Origin: Yimella sp. cx-51
GTDB lineage: Bacteria; Actinomycetota; Actinomycetes; Actinomycetales; Dermatophilaceae
Assembly (NCBI RefSeq): GCF_017654605.1
Contig: NZ_CP072113.1
Coordinates: 1,798,001-1,862,000 of the forward strand
DNA: 64,000 nucleotides
Direction of reading: 5' to 3'
Part shown: positions 56,765 through 64,000 of the stretch, piece after piece
Numbering within the stretch: position 1 is the stretch's first letter
Layout: each line of letters begins with the position of its first letter
The notes under the pieces: model-generated
The model's database searches: none
Seen by the model: only the letters and a program-made list of their open reading frames with translations
What the model was told of the DNA's origin: nothing
Program-made: the position numbers and the translations under genes

Positions 56765-57735
56765 GATGCGATGACCTCCGTGCGAGCCAGGTCGGCGGCG
56801 CCGATCAGCCCGGCTTCGTTGTCGAGCTGCGCCTTGACGATGCTGGCTTCAGGTCGGTAGCCGCGTCCCGAGAGATGGCGTCGGAAGGCTGCCCTGGCGG
56901 GGTCGAGGAGCATCGGTCCCGCCGCGCTCACCCCACCACCGATCACGAAAGACCCGGGGTCGAAGGCGTTGGCGAGGTTGGCCAGGCCGACACCGAGCCA
57001 GGTGCCGATCTCGGCGAGTAGTTCGGCGGCGATCGGGTCGCCGCCCCGGGCCGCCTCGGTGATCATCGGCCCGGTGAGCCGGGAGGCGTCGCCCTCGACC
57101 ATCGCCGAGAGGTCGGCCGCCAGCGGCGAGTTCGCGGCGATCAGCGACCGGGCCTCGCGCACCAGCGCGTTACCGCTGGCATATTGCTCCCAGCACCCCC
57201 GGTTGCCGCACTCACAGCGATGGCCCTCGGGGACGACCTGCATGTGCCCGAACTCACCGGCAATGCCGAAACGTCCCCGCTGCATCTGTCCGTCGGTCAG
57301 GATCGCACCGCCGATACCAGTGCCGAGGTTGACCATCACCACGTGCGATTCGTCGCGCACGGCGCCGTAACGCCACTCGGCCCAGCAGGAGGCGTTGGCG
57401 TCGTTGTCGACGAAGACCGGTAGTTCGATGCGGCGGCGCAGTGCCTCCCGCAGCGGCTCGTGCCGCCACGACAGGTGCGGCGCGAACACAACCGTCGCAC
57501 GGTCGGAGGAGACGAAGCCGGCAGCACCGATGCCGATCGCCACCGGCGGCGTCTGCGCCTTCGCCAGCAACTCCGTCACCGCATCGACGATGACGTCCTC
57601 GACGACATGCGGCGCGGTGGAGCGGTGCGGGGTGTCGCGGCGGGTGCGTTCCAGGACGGTGCCGTCCGGAGCAACCAGCCCGCCGGCGACCTTCGTGCCA
57701 CCGATGTCGATTCCGATGGCGAGGTCACCGCTCAT
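56761..57735 (-). CDS. ROK family sugar kinase, second of tandem pair
   Basis: The 324-aa protein has the ASKHA phosphate loop GIDIGGTKVAGG, VDNDANASCWAE with the catalytic Asp, LGTGIGGAI, and the ROK zinc motif CECGNRGCWEQ. It probably phosphorylates glucose or another hexose. It is clearly a duplicate of the gene before it and overlaps it by four bases (ATGA). No HTH domain is present, so it is a kinase rather than a repressor. Confidence 0.9.
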   Translation of the reverse strand: MSGDLAIGIDIGGTKVAGGLVAPDGTVLERTRRDTPHRSTAPHVVEDVIVDAVTELLAKAQTPPVAIGIGAAGFVSSDRATVVFAPHLSWRHEPLREALRRRIELPVFVDNDANASCWAEWRYGAVRDESHVVMVNLGTGIGGAILTDGQMQRGRFGIAGEFGHMQVVPEGHRCECGNRGCWEQYASGNALVREARSLIAANSPLAADLSAMVEGDASRLTGPMITEAARGGDPIAAELLAEIGTWLGVGLANLANAFDPGSFVIGGGVSAAGPMLLDPARAAFRRHLSGRGYRPEASIVKAQLDNEAGLIGAADLARTEVIAS

Positions 57736-58691
57736 GCTTCCCTCTGCCGCACCAGAGCGGCGGCGCCGACCAGACCAGCGTCGTTGGCGAGTGTTGCGAT
57801 CTCGAACGTCGCGGTCGGGCGGTGTCCACGACCGGTCAACTGGCGTCCGAAGGCGTCCTTGATCGGTGCCAGGAGCAGGTCGCCGGCTTCGGCCACACCA
57901 CCCCCGATGACGAACCGGGCGGGGTCGAGGATCGCGGCCAGCGATGCGGCTCCTTCGCCGATCCACCGACCGAGATCGGCCAGCAGTTCGATCGATGCCG
58001 GATCGCCTTCCTGCGCCGCGATGGTGACGTCCTTGCCTTCCAGCCTCTTCGGCTTCCCGCCACATCGCTGAGAAAGCGTTGCAGCGTAAGGGGATCCGCC
58101 CGTCACGAGGGCCCGGGCCTCCCTGATCAGAGCCGAACCGCTGGCGTAGCTCTCGAGGCATCCACGATTGCCGCACCCGCAGCGCAGGCCGTTGGGAACG
58201 ACACGCATGTGGCCGATCTCGGCACCGATGCCGTACGAACCGCGGAACAACTCTCCGTCGAAGATCACTCCCCCACCGACGCCAGTGCCGATGGTGATCA
58301 TCACCATGTCGTCGACGTCGTGGCCGGCGCCGTGCACGAACTCGCCATACGCCGCGGCGTTGGCGTCGTTCTCGATCGTGATGTCGAGGTCGACCATGTC
58401 CTGCAGGCGTTCCTTGAGCGGTTCGTCCCGCCACGCCAGATTCGGTGCGAACAGCACCGTGGAGCCGGCCTTGTCGATGTAACCCGCACATGCCACGCCC
58501 GCGTGGGTGATCTGCTCCCCCTCGCCGAGTTCGGCGATGAGGTCGGCAACGGCGGAGGTGATCGCGTCGACGTCCTGGGCCGGGGTCTCCCGGCGACCAC
58601 GACGAAGGATGGTGCCGTCGCTGTCGACGAGTCCTCCGGCGATCTTGGTGCCGCCGATGTCGATTCCGATGGTGGGATTCACGGAACTCAT
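57732..58691 (-). CDS. ROK family sugar kinase, first of tandem pair
   Basis: The 319-aa kinase has GIDIGGTKIAGG, ENDANAAAYGEF, IGTGVGGGVIFDG and CGCGNRGCLES. It resembles actinobacterial ROK glucokinases (glkA type) somewhat more than its neighbour. The linker after ALVTG differs most between the two copies, suggesting an old duplication with divergence of substrate. It overlaps both neighbouring genes by four bases. Confidence 0.9.
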   Translation of the reverse strand: MSSVNPTIGIDIGGTKIAGGLVDSDGTILRRGRRETPAQDVDAITSAVADLIAELGEGEQITHAGVACAGYIDKAGSTVLFAPNLAWRDEPLKERLQDMVDLDITIENDANAAAYGEFVHGAGHDVDDMVMITIGTGVGGGVIFDGELFRGSYGIGAEIGHMRVVPNGLRCGCGNRGCLESYASGSALIREARALVTGGSPYAATLSQRCGGKPKRLEGKDVTIAAQEGDPASIELLADLGRWIGEGAASLAAILDPARFVIGGGVAEAGDLLLAPIKDAFGRQLTGRGHRPTATFEIATLANDAGLVGAAALVRQREA

Positions 58692-59158
58692 TCTGCCGAG
58701 TCCTGTGGGTCGATGTCGCGCTCTGACTCAGGTTCGTCGCCCGACACCGTCACTTTGTGGGATGCGGGCTGCCCGGCCGGTGGCCTCGACTCCTCGCCGC
58801 TGGGGCTGCCTGCCCGGCGCTCCTGCGCGACGGCCTGGAGGCTGCCGGCCACCATGCCGATGAGGTCGGCGATGCGCTCCATCGCCTCAGGGCTCAACCC
58901 CTCCAGGAAGGCACCGACCCGGCAGACCGGGCACACGCGGCACACGACGGGCGCATGTGCGGTGCTGCACGAACAACCATCGTCGCCGCGCTTGGGCTCA
59001 TCGTCGTCGCGATCACTCCCGCCGCCGGCGGAGCTCTCGAAGGCATGAGCGCTGGACGCAGATCCGGCCCATGCACCCAGCGATTCGACGAGCTTCATCG
59101 CCTCCTGCGCCACCGCGGCGGCGGCATCGGACTGGTCATCCTCGGTGCGATCGGTCAC
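58688..59158 (-). CDS. Conserved hypothetical Cys-rich protein
   Basis: The 156-aa protein has an N-terminal helix (AAAAVAQEAMKLVESLGAWA), an acidic linker, then CSCSTAHAPVVCRVCPVC (about 63-80), five cysteines and one His that could bind zinc or iron-sulfur, followed by a helix (SPEAMERIADLIGMVAG) and a disordered tail. It sits where Rv2183c lies in the M. tuberculosis order. Function unknown. It overlaps both neighbours by four bases. Confidence 0.7.
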   Translation of the reverse strand: MTDRTEDDQSDAAAAVAQEAMKLVESLGAWAGSASSAHAFESSAGGGSDRDDDEPKRGDDGCSCSTAHAPVVCRVCPVCRVGAFLEGLSPEAMERIADLIGMVAGSLQAVAQERRAGSPSGEESRPPAGQPASHKVTVSGDEPESERDIDPQDSAE

Positions 59159-60186
59159 GTCGTACTTCTCCGGTGCTGCGTCGGGCGGATGGGGTCGAAC
59201 AACACCTCAAGGATGCCGGTACGCACGCTCGCCGATGACGCTGAGTGTCGCTGCAACGAGGACGGGAGCTCGAAGGTACGGCGCTCGCCCTGGACGCCGA
59301 CGATCAACCGACGTCCCGACTGCTCGACGTCAACCTCACTGAAGTCGTTGAACGGCAATGGGATTCGCCATGAGATGACTTCGTCATCTCTGGCATCTCC
59401 GGTGAGCGACGGACCACGCCCGGGATCCGCGAGGCGGTGTACCCATCCGTCGGCGAGTTCATCCCAGACGGGGATGCCGCAGCCTTCGAGCTGCGCGCGC
59501 AAAAAGTCGTCAGGCGCAACGGAATCAGCTACCACCGCCCCCAGCCGGACTTGAGCGAGGAAGGTCGCCGAGGCATGAAGCCGGGCCTTCGCACTCGCCC
59601 GCTCCCCAGCACCGTGCACGAGCACGACGGCGGAGCCCGAGCCGCCGATCAGATCGGCGACGACATCGAGGTGCTCGACAACCGCTGCGAGCTGTCTGCT
59701 ACCGGCCTTGCCGATCACCGAAGACCCCATCGCGAGTGCGGTGACCGGACGGGTGGCTCGCAGCCAGCCAGCATGCAAAGGGCCCAACTCGCCGAGGTAC
59801 CAGCGCAATTGGTGCACCGCCAGCAGTGCGCGGCCGAGCGCGGAGCCCAGATCGAGCACGAGATGGTCGTGCTCGCTCACCAACTCCGGCAGTCGCCACA
59901 GCAACGGCAGCCCGCGCTGGGTCATGTCGTCGATGAGTCGGGCGGTCACGATCGGGTCGACCCGCCAGGCATCGGCGGCTGCCGCGACCTCGTCGGGTAC
60001 GCGTGGCTCGACCCGCACCTGGACGCATCCGGGTCGGGTGACCATTCCATCGGCGCCGAAATGCGGGTCGAGTGCCGCTACGCCGACCCTCGCACCGTCA
60101 GCCGCGAGGGAGTCGGCCATGCGCGCTGCCCGGGTGGACGAACCAGCACCGCCGGCGCCGCCCACGATCAGCAGCCGCGCTGTCAC
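59155..60186 (-). CDS. ArsA-like (GET3/ArsA) ATPase homologue with degenerate P-loop
   Basis: The 343-aa protein has the fold of ArsA/ParA ATPases: LLIVGGAGGAGSSTRAARMA at the N-terminus, DPHFGAD as the switch region, LVLDLGSALGRALLA, and a C-terminal ArsA-HSP20-like domain with ISWRIPLPFNDFSEVDVEQ. The Walker A loop has no lysine: GGAGGAGSST stands where GKGGVGKT is expected, so both the signature and P-loop Lys are lost. It is probably a nucleotide-binding or scaffold protein rather than an ATPase. It lies in the place of Rv2184c. GTG 60186 overlaps the SRPBCC stop. Confidence 0.75.
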   Translation of the reverse strand: MTARLLIVGGAGGAGSSTRAARMADSLAADGARVGVAALDPHFGADGMVTRPGCVQVRVEPRVPDEVAAAADAWRVDPIVTARLIDDMTQRGLPLLWRLPELVSEHDHLVLDLGSALGRALLAVHQLRWYLGELGPLHAGWLRATRPVTALAMGSSVIGKAGSRQLAAVVEHLDVVADLIGGSGSAVVLVHGAGERASAKARLHASATFLAQVRLGAVVADSVAPDDFLRAQLEGCGIPVWDELADGWVHRLADPGRGPSLTGDARDDEVISWRIPLPFNDFSEVDVEQSGRRLIVGVQGERRTFELPSSLQRHSASSASVRTGILEVLFDPIRPTQHRRSTT

Positions 60187-60626
60187 CCTTCGGCGCGCTT
60201 CTTGAGCCCGTCGAGCGCAGTGTCGATGATGGTTCGCTCGGCCTTGCGTCGGATGACCCCGAGCACGGGCAGCTTCAGATCGACCGAGAGCGAGTAGGCG
60301 ACCTTCACCCCGTCCTGCACAGGGGTGAGGTCGTACACACCGTCGAGGGCCTTCAGCAGGTCGGACTTCACCAGGTGCCACCGCACGGCGCCGGTGCCCT
60401 CCTCGGTGACGTCCCAGTCGTATTCGAGAACGTAGGTGTCGCGGATCGGCGCTGCATCGAGCACGAACTCGACCTGCACCGGCCATCCCAGTTCGTCCTC
60501 CTCCAGCACCGTCGCCCGCTTCACCTGCGTGGCCCATTCGGGGTAGCTGTCGAAGTCGGCGATGATGTCGAGGACGGTTGCCGGATCGGCTGCGATCTCG
60601 GTGCTTGATTGGGTGCTGTCGGCCAT
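60183..60626 (-). CDS. SRPBCC (START-like) family protein
   Basis: The 147-aa protein has the START/polyketide-cyclase fold: IAADPATVLDIIADFDSYPEWA at the front, then VEFVLDAAPIRDTY and the long C-terminal helix. It binds a hydrophobic ligand of unknown identity. ATG 60626 follows TAAGGT (60634-60639) by seven bases, which appears to be the leaderless promoter of the whole six-gene operon. The order SRPBCC then ArsA-like matches Rv2185c-Rv2184c. Confidence 0.85.
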   Translation of the reverse strand: MADSTQSSTEIAADPATVLDIIADFDSYPEWATQVKRATVLEEDELGWPVQVEFVLDAAPIRDTYVLEYDWDVTEEGTGAVRWHLVKSDLLKALDGVYDLTPVQDGVKVAYSLSVDLKLPVLGVIRRKAERTIIDTALDGLKKRAEG

Positions 60627-60636
60627 GCCGACCACC

Positions 60637-61431
60637 TTATCGGCGCTGGTCGCTCACGCCGACGAGCGATCTCAGGTGTGAGCGAAGCTGCTGCGACAGA
60701 TCGCCCGGGCGCCGGGCGTAGAACGAGGTGGCATCGGTGCGTCCGGCCATCGCTTCGTGCACGAATCGGCGGTAGTGCTCATCACCTCGCAGACTGCGCA
60801 GCAGGTCGGAGTAGGCGCAGGCCCGCTGGTAGGCGGAGTTGAGCGATTCCGAGGTGGAGGCGACGGAGTCGAAGTCGGCGTCGGGAGGTGGGCCCCCGAC
60901 GTCACGGCCCTGACGGACCTGATCTGCCAGCGATGGTGCGTACCGGGAAAACGAGAGTCCCGACGCCTTCCACGCGGTGAGTTCAGCAGCGCCTTCCGCT
61001 ACCCACCGAGCACCCACCGACCGGACGCCGAGCACGGTGTGGGTGATCTCGTGGGTGAGGACGAAGCGCTGGGCCTCGGACTTGGCAGCGCACAACTGCG
61101 GACTCATCAGCACGACGGCATCGTCGGTCGTGGTTGCAGCGACCGACCGCGAGGCGTCACCTCCCAGCGCGCGGAACTCGCCCTCGTCGGCCGCCGCCCG
61201 CACGATGACCCGCCCCTTGCCCGCCAATGCCCCGGTGCGACCCCATCTGCGGACCACCGACCCCGCCGCGGTCTGAGCGGCATCGGCTATTGCGGACAGT
61301 TCCGCCTCCGAGAATGAGCCGTGCACCTGCACCAGCTCGCGTTGTTGGCTGCCTCCGTTGCGGGAACAACCCGGTAACGCCAGGAGCCCCACGCCGGCCA
61401 CGACGATCGCGCGACGACTCGGAGCAGGCAT
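60637..61431 (-). CDS. Putative zinc metallopeptidase lipoprotein
   Basis: The 264-aa protein has a twin-arginine-like signal (PSRRAIVVAGVGLLALPGC) with a lipobox Cys at residue 22. A gluzincin-like core follows, with HEITHTVLG (HExxH) and the downstream WVAEGAAELTAW supplying a Glu. This resembles basic-secretory/peptidase MA-type proteins. It follows the small Cys-rich gene after 26 bases. Substrate unknown. Confidence 0.75.
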   Translation of the reverse strand: MPAPSRRAIVVAGVGLLALPGCSRNGGSQQRELVQVHGSFSEAELSAIADAAQTAAGSVVRRWGRTGALAGKGRVIVRAAADEGEFRALGGDASRSVAATTTDDAVVLMSPQLCAAKSEAQRFVLTHEITHTVLGVRSVGARWVAEGAAELTAWKASGLSFSRYAPSLADQVRQGRDVGGPPPDADFDSVASTSESLNSAYQRACAYSDLLRSLRGDEHYRRFVHEAMAGRTDATSFYARRPGDLSQQLRSHLRSLVGVSDQRR

Positions 61432-61457
61432 GCCCCCATCGTCGCCCACCTCAGCGA

Positions 61458-61682
61458 TCAGCCCACGGAGCGCAGTGCCGTGTCGCCGGTGAGTTCGACG
61501 GTGGCCAGCGACATGTCGTCGAGCGTGACCAGCCCGGTGCGGACGAACATGTCGAGCGCGGTTTGTTCGGCGTCGTCCAGATCGTGGGGTGAACGTGGTG
61601 GGGCGATGGCGTACAAGTGGGTGACCATGCAGTCGCCGCACATCCGTTCGCGCACCGGGCAAGATCGGCAGTCGATGTACAT
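61458..61682 (-). CDS. Small Cys-rich conserved protein
   Basis: The 74-aa protein begins MYIDCRSCPVRERMCGDCMVTHL, with CxxC and CxxC pairs six residues apart that should bind zinc or an iron-sulfur cluster. The rest is helical. AAGGAGGATCAC before the ATG is a strong ribosome-binding site. I recognise it as an actinobacterial conserved hypothetical but know no function. It is not a WhiB protein, as the fourth-cysteine arrangement and GGxWG turn are missing. Confidence 0.72.
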   Translation of the reverse strand: MYIDCRSCPVRERMCGDCMVTHLYAIAPPRSPHDLDDAEQTALDMFVRTGLVTLDDMSLATVELTGDTALRSVG

Positions 61683-61740
61683 GTGATCCTCCTTCGCAAG
61701 TGATCCGACTTCGAGCTGTCCCAGACGCTACGACCGACCA

Positions 61741-61781
61741 CCGACAACCTCCCCCGGCTCCTGCCCGGAGAAGGTTGTCGG
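61741..61781. promoter_or_regulatory. Inverted repeat in a divergent promoter region
   Basis: CCGACAACCT (61741-61750) and AGGTTGTCGG (61772-61781) are perfect 10-bp arms 21 bases apart, between the Cys-rich gene and the exonuclease-UvrC gene. The right arm ends ten bases before the latter's -10 (TAACGT, 61792-61797). It could be an operator or form a hairpin. Confidence 0.5.
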
Positions 61782-61804
61782 TACCCCGAACTAACGTGCC
61801 CGGC

Positions 61805-63538
61805 ATGAGTTCGCCCGCCTTCAATTCGCCCGTCGCGGTGCAGGGCACGCTGGACGACCTCGGCACCCCGCTGTCCGAGGTCACCTTCGTCGTGCTCGAC
61901 CTCGAGACCACCGGCGGCGCGGCGAGCGGGGCGGGCATCACCGAGATCGGCGCGGTGAAGGTGCGCGGTGGTCAGGTGATCGGTGAATTCCAGACCCTCG
62001 TCCGTCCCGGCGAACCCATCCCGGCCTTCGTGTCGGTGCTGACCGGCATCAGCAACGCGATGGTGTCGTCATCCCCGCGCATCGGCGCCGTGCTGCCACC
62101 CCTGCTCGATTTCCTCGAAGGCTGCGTGCTGGTGGCTCACAACGCCCCCTACGACGTCGGATTTCTCAAAGCAGCCTGCCGCGACACCCACGCCCAGTGG
62201 CCCCGGCCGACCGTCATCGACACCGCGCATCTGGCCCGCCAACTGGTGACCAAGGACGAAGCCCCCAACCGCAAACTCGGGTCACTTGCTCGCCTCTTCG
62301 GCGCCTCGACCACCCCCGATCACCGCGCACTGCACGATGCGCAAGCGACCGTCGACGTCCTGCACGCGTTGCTGGAACGGGTGGGCAACCTCGGTGTGCA
62401 CACGCTTGAGGAATTGCAGACCTACAGCAAGACCGTCACCCCGCAGCAGCGGCGCAAGCGCGTGCTCGCCGATGGCCTGCCCGCGGCGCCGGGCGTCTAC
62501 GCCTTCAAGGATTTCCGCGGAGAAGTGCTCTACGTCGGCACCTCCGTCGACATCAAGCGGCGGGTCCGCAGCTACTTCACCGAGAGCGAGAAGCGCCGTC
62601 GCATGCGTGACATGGTGCAGCTCGCCGAGCAGGTGACACCGATCGTCTGTCAGACGGCCCTGGAGGCGCAAGTGCGGGAACTGCGCCTCATCGCCGAACA
62701 CAAGCCGCGCTTCAACCGGCGATCTCGCTACCCCGAGCGTGCGGTCTGGTTGAAGCTCACCGATGAACCCTTCCCCCGATTGTCGGTCGTCAACACGGTG
62801 CGCACCGACTCCTCCATCTACGCCGGCCCGTTCGCCTCCAAGTCAGCAGCCGAGCAAGCGATGACCGCCCTGCACGACGTCATCCCGCTGCGGCAGTGCA
62901 CCAAGCGGCTGTCGACCAAGAGCTCGTCGTCGACGGCGTGCGTGCTCTACGACCTCGGGCGCTGCGGCGCACCGTGCATCGGCGAGCAGAGCGTCGACGA
63001 CTACGCACTGGTGGCAGACGAAGCAGCGCGATTCCTCACCGAGGACGCACGGCCAGTGGTCGAGAGGCTCACCGATCGCATGCACTCCCTGAGCCGGGAC
63101 GATCGCTACGAGGATGCCGCCGAGGTGCGCGACCGGCTGATGTCCTTCGTGCGCGGAGCTGCCAGGTCGCAGCGCATCGCGCCACTGGCGAGTGCATCGG
63201 AGGTCGTCGCGGCTCGCCCGGGCGCAGCCGGTGGTTGGGAGATCGTCTGTGTTCGCTACGGCCGCTTCGCGGGCACCACCCTCACCCCGCGTGGCGCCGA
63301 CCCGATGCCCTATGTCAAGGCCATGTGTGACACAGCGGAGGTGGTCGCGGCGCCCGTCGCACCCGCTCCTGCAGCGCTGCCGGAAGAAACCGAGAAGGTG
63401 CTGCACTGGCTCGAACAACCCGGCGTGCGCATCGTCCATGCAGACATCGTGTGGACCTGCCCCGTCAACGGTGCCGGTGCCTCGCGCAGCCAACTCGAGA
63501 CGCTCATGGACGGCGCCAGCGATAAGGTGAGGATGTGA
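61805..63538 (+). CDS. DEDDh exonuclease fused to UvrC-like GIY-YIG nuclease
   Basis: The 577-aa protein joins a DnaQ-type 3'-5' exonuclease (about 25-190; VVLDLETTGG, HNAPYDVGFL, DHRALHDAQATVD) to a UvrC N-terminal-like half with GIY-YIG domain (GVYAFKDFRGEVLYVGTS, near 225) and a UVR motif (DDRYEDAAEVRDRL, near 430). It lacks the UvrC C-terminal RNase H and HhH parts, like Cho. Rv2191 has the same architecture. It should cut damaged DNA. TAACGT lies seven bases before ATG 61805. Confidence 0.9.
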   Translation: MSSPAFNSPVAVQGTLDDLGTPLSEVTFVVLDLETTGGAASGAGITEIGAVKVRGGQVIGEFQTLVRPGEPIPAFVSVLTGISNAMVSSSPRIGAVLPPLLDFLEGCVLVAHNAPYDVGFLKAACRDTHAQWPRPTVIDTAHLARQLVTKDEAPNRKLGSLARLFGASTTPDHRALHDAQATVDVLHALLERVGNLGVHTLEELQTYSKTVTPQQRRKRVLADGLPAAPGVYAFKDFRGEVLYVGTSVDIKRRVRSYFTESEKRRRMRDMVQLAEQVTPIVCQTALEAQVRELRLIAEHKPRFNRRSRYPERAVWLKLTDEPFPRLSVVNTVRTDSSIYAGPFASKSAAEQAMTALHDVIPLRQCTKRLSTKSSSSTACVLYDLGRCGAPCIGEQSVDDYALVADEAARFLTEDARPVVERLTDRMHSLSRDDRYEDAAEVRDRLMSFVRGAARSQRIAPLASASEVVAARPGAAGGWEIVCVRYGRFAGTTLTPRGADPMPYVKAMCDTAEVVAAPVAPAPAALPEETEKVLHWLEQPGVRIVHADIVWTCPVNGAGASRSQLETLMDGASDKVRM

Positions 63539-63813
63539 TTTCCGCCATTGTTCTCATCTCAGCCGATGTCCACCGCATCCCCGAGGTCGCTGCCGCGATC
63601 GCCGAGATCGAGGGCATCAGCGAGGTCTACTCGGTCACCGGCGATGTCGACCTGATCGCGGTCGCGAAGGTGGCACGTCACGAAGACTTCGCCGACGTCA
63701 TCGCCGACCGACTCAACAAGGTCGAAGGCGTGATCGATTCGCGCACCCACATCGCTTTCCGCACCTATTCCAAGGACGACCTGGGGGCAGCGTTCGCCCT
63801 CGGTCTGGAGTAG
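63535..63813 (+). CDS. Stand-alone Lrp/AsnC ligand-binding (RAM) domain protein
   Basis: The 92-aa protein is a RAM domain without HTH, with AIAEIEGISEVYSVTGDVDLIAVAKV typical of the family (shorter marker SEVYSVTGDVDL). Such SraM proteins bind amino acids as oligomers. GTG 63535 overlaps the exonuclease stop by four bases. Its convergent neighbour is trpD, seven bases away. Confidence 0.88.
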   Translation: MISAIVLISADVHRIPEVAAAIAEIEGISEVYSVTGDVDLIAVAKVARHEDFADVIADRLNKVEGVIDSRTHIAFRTYSKDDLGAAFALGLE

Positions 63814-63820
63814 GTGGGTC

Positions 63821-64000
63821 TCAAGCCTGCTGGGTCGCAGCGACCCAACGGTCCAACGCCGCTGCAGCCGCACCGGAATCGATCGACACCCGCGCGGACT
63901 CGATGCCACGGCGCAACGCGGCGTTGAGGTCGTCGCTCTCGCCGAACGTGCCGCCGGAGCCGGCAGCCATCACCGCCAAAGCGATGCCGGCGTTGAGGAG
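63821..64000 (-). CDS. trpD: Anthranilate phosphoribosyltransferase, C-terminal part
   Basis: The last 59 residues are visible and the gene runs off the right edge. LLNAGIALAV, then GIESARVSIDSGAAAAALDRWV, is the standard TrpD end. It transfers phosphoribose to anthranilate in tryptophan synthesis. In M. tuberculosis trpD (Rv2192c) also adjoins the Rv2191 gene. Confidence 0.88.
   Translation of the reverse strand, partial: LLNAGIALAVMAAGSGGTFGESDDLNAALRRGIESARVSIDSGAAAAALDRWVAATQQA

Noticed and set aside
56761-58691. ROK proteins as transcriptional repressors
   Set aside because: Neither has the N-terminal HTH of ROK repressors; both begin directly with the ATP-binding loop.
61458-61682. 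Small Cys-rich protein as a WhiB regulator
   Set aside because: It lacks the WhiB GGxWG turn and the spacing of the four cluster cysteines.

Overview
The window is high-G+C chromosomal DNA of an actinobacterium, probably order Micrococcales. The evidence is the set of lineage-typical families (SepH, DUF3710, DUF4193, DUF5998, DUF3040, DUF5709, DUF7455, an SAV_6107-type HEPN protein, an Rv2175c-type DNA-binding protein), a coproporphyrin-type ferrochelatase with C-terminal cysteines, separate parC and parE loci, and a perfect Gram-positive LexA box. A Dermacoccaceae/Intrasporangiaceae-like source is my guess; no rRNA or tRNA is present to confirm it. No prophage, insertion sequence or CRISPR array was seen. 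No gene-free stretch exceeds 300 bases; the longest is the 292-base leader before the DUF7455 gene (45047-45338).

Left part (1-18.8 kb): a partial phosphotransferase and dxs; aspA-dcuA for aspartate/fumarate handling; a VOC protein; a degraded globin-like fragment; aconitase with two palindromes upstream; an rRNA uracil methyltransferase; the TrkA pair ceoB/ceoC; then a leftward run DUF4193-dut-DUF3710-OB-fold and hemH-suhB, divergent from sepH, and an MFS exporter. From memory this follows the gene order around dxs1-ceoB/C-dut-suhB in Mycobacterium tuberculosis.

Middle (18.8-38.3 kb): tdk, a type I phosphodiesterase, DUF5998, a GNAT/acyl-CoA-synthetase fusion, an ECF sigma factor translationally coupled to a membrane-anchored Asp-box beta-propeller, an acyl-CoA ligase, a nitroreductase, the dhaKLM dihydroxyacetone kinase operon, an FMN 2-hydroxy-acid oxidase, an LLM oxidoreductase, a secreted nuclease lipoprotein, parC, and small metabolic genes.

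Decay cluster (38.3-42.4 kb): three neighbouring genes carry simple lesions. A 22-bp tandem duplication frameshifts a small membrane protein, an in-frame amber codon splits a DUF222/HNH gene, and a one-base loss in a G run frameshifts dinB, which still has a perfect LexA box.

Right part (42.4-64 kb): parE, DUF7455, several small membrane genes, a HepT/MntA toxin-antitoxin pair whose antitoxin carries an HTH domain, then a block resembling M. tuberculosis Rv2172c-Rv2192c: metF, a prenyl synthase, Rv2175c-like protein, a PASTA kinase, aroG, plsC, a six-gene overlapping operon (SRPBCC, ArsA-like, Cys-rich, two ROK kinases, EEP), a DnaQ-UvrC fusion and trpD.

A recurrent expression signal runs through the window. 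At least 15 genes have a TANNNT -10 hexamer 6-7 nt before the start codon, the arrangement expected for leaderless transcripts.
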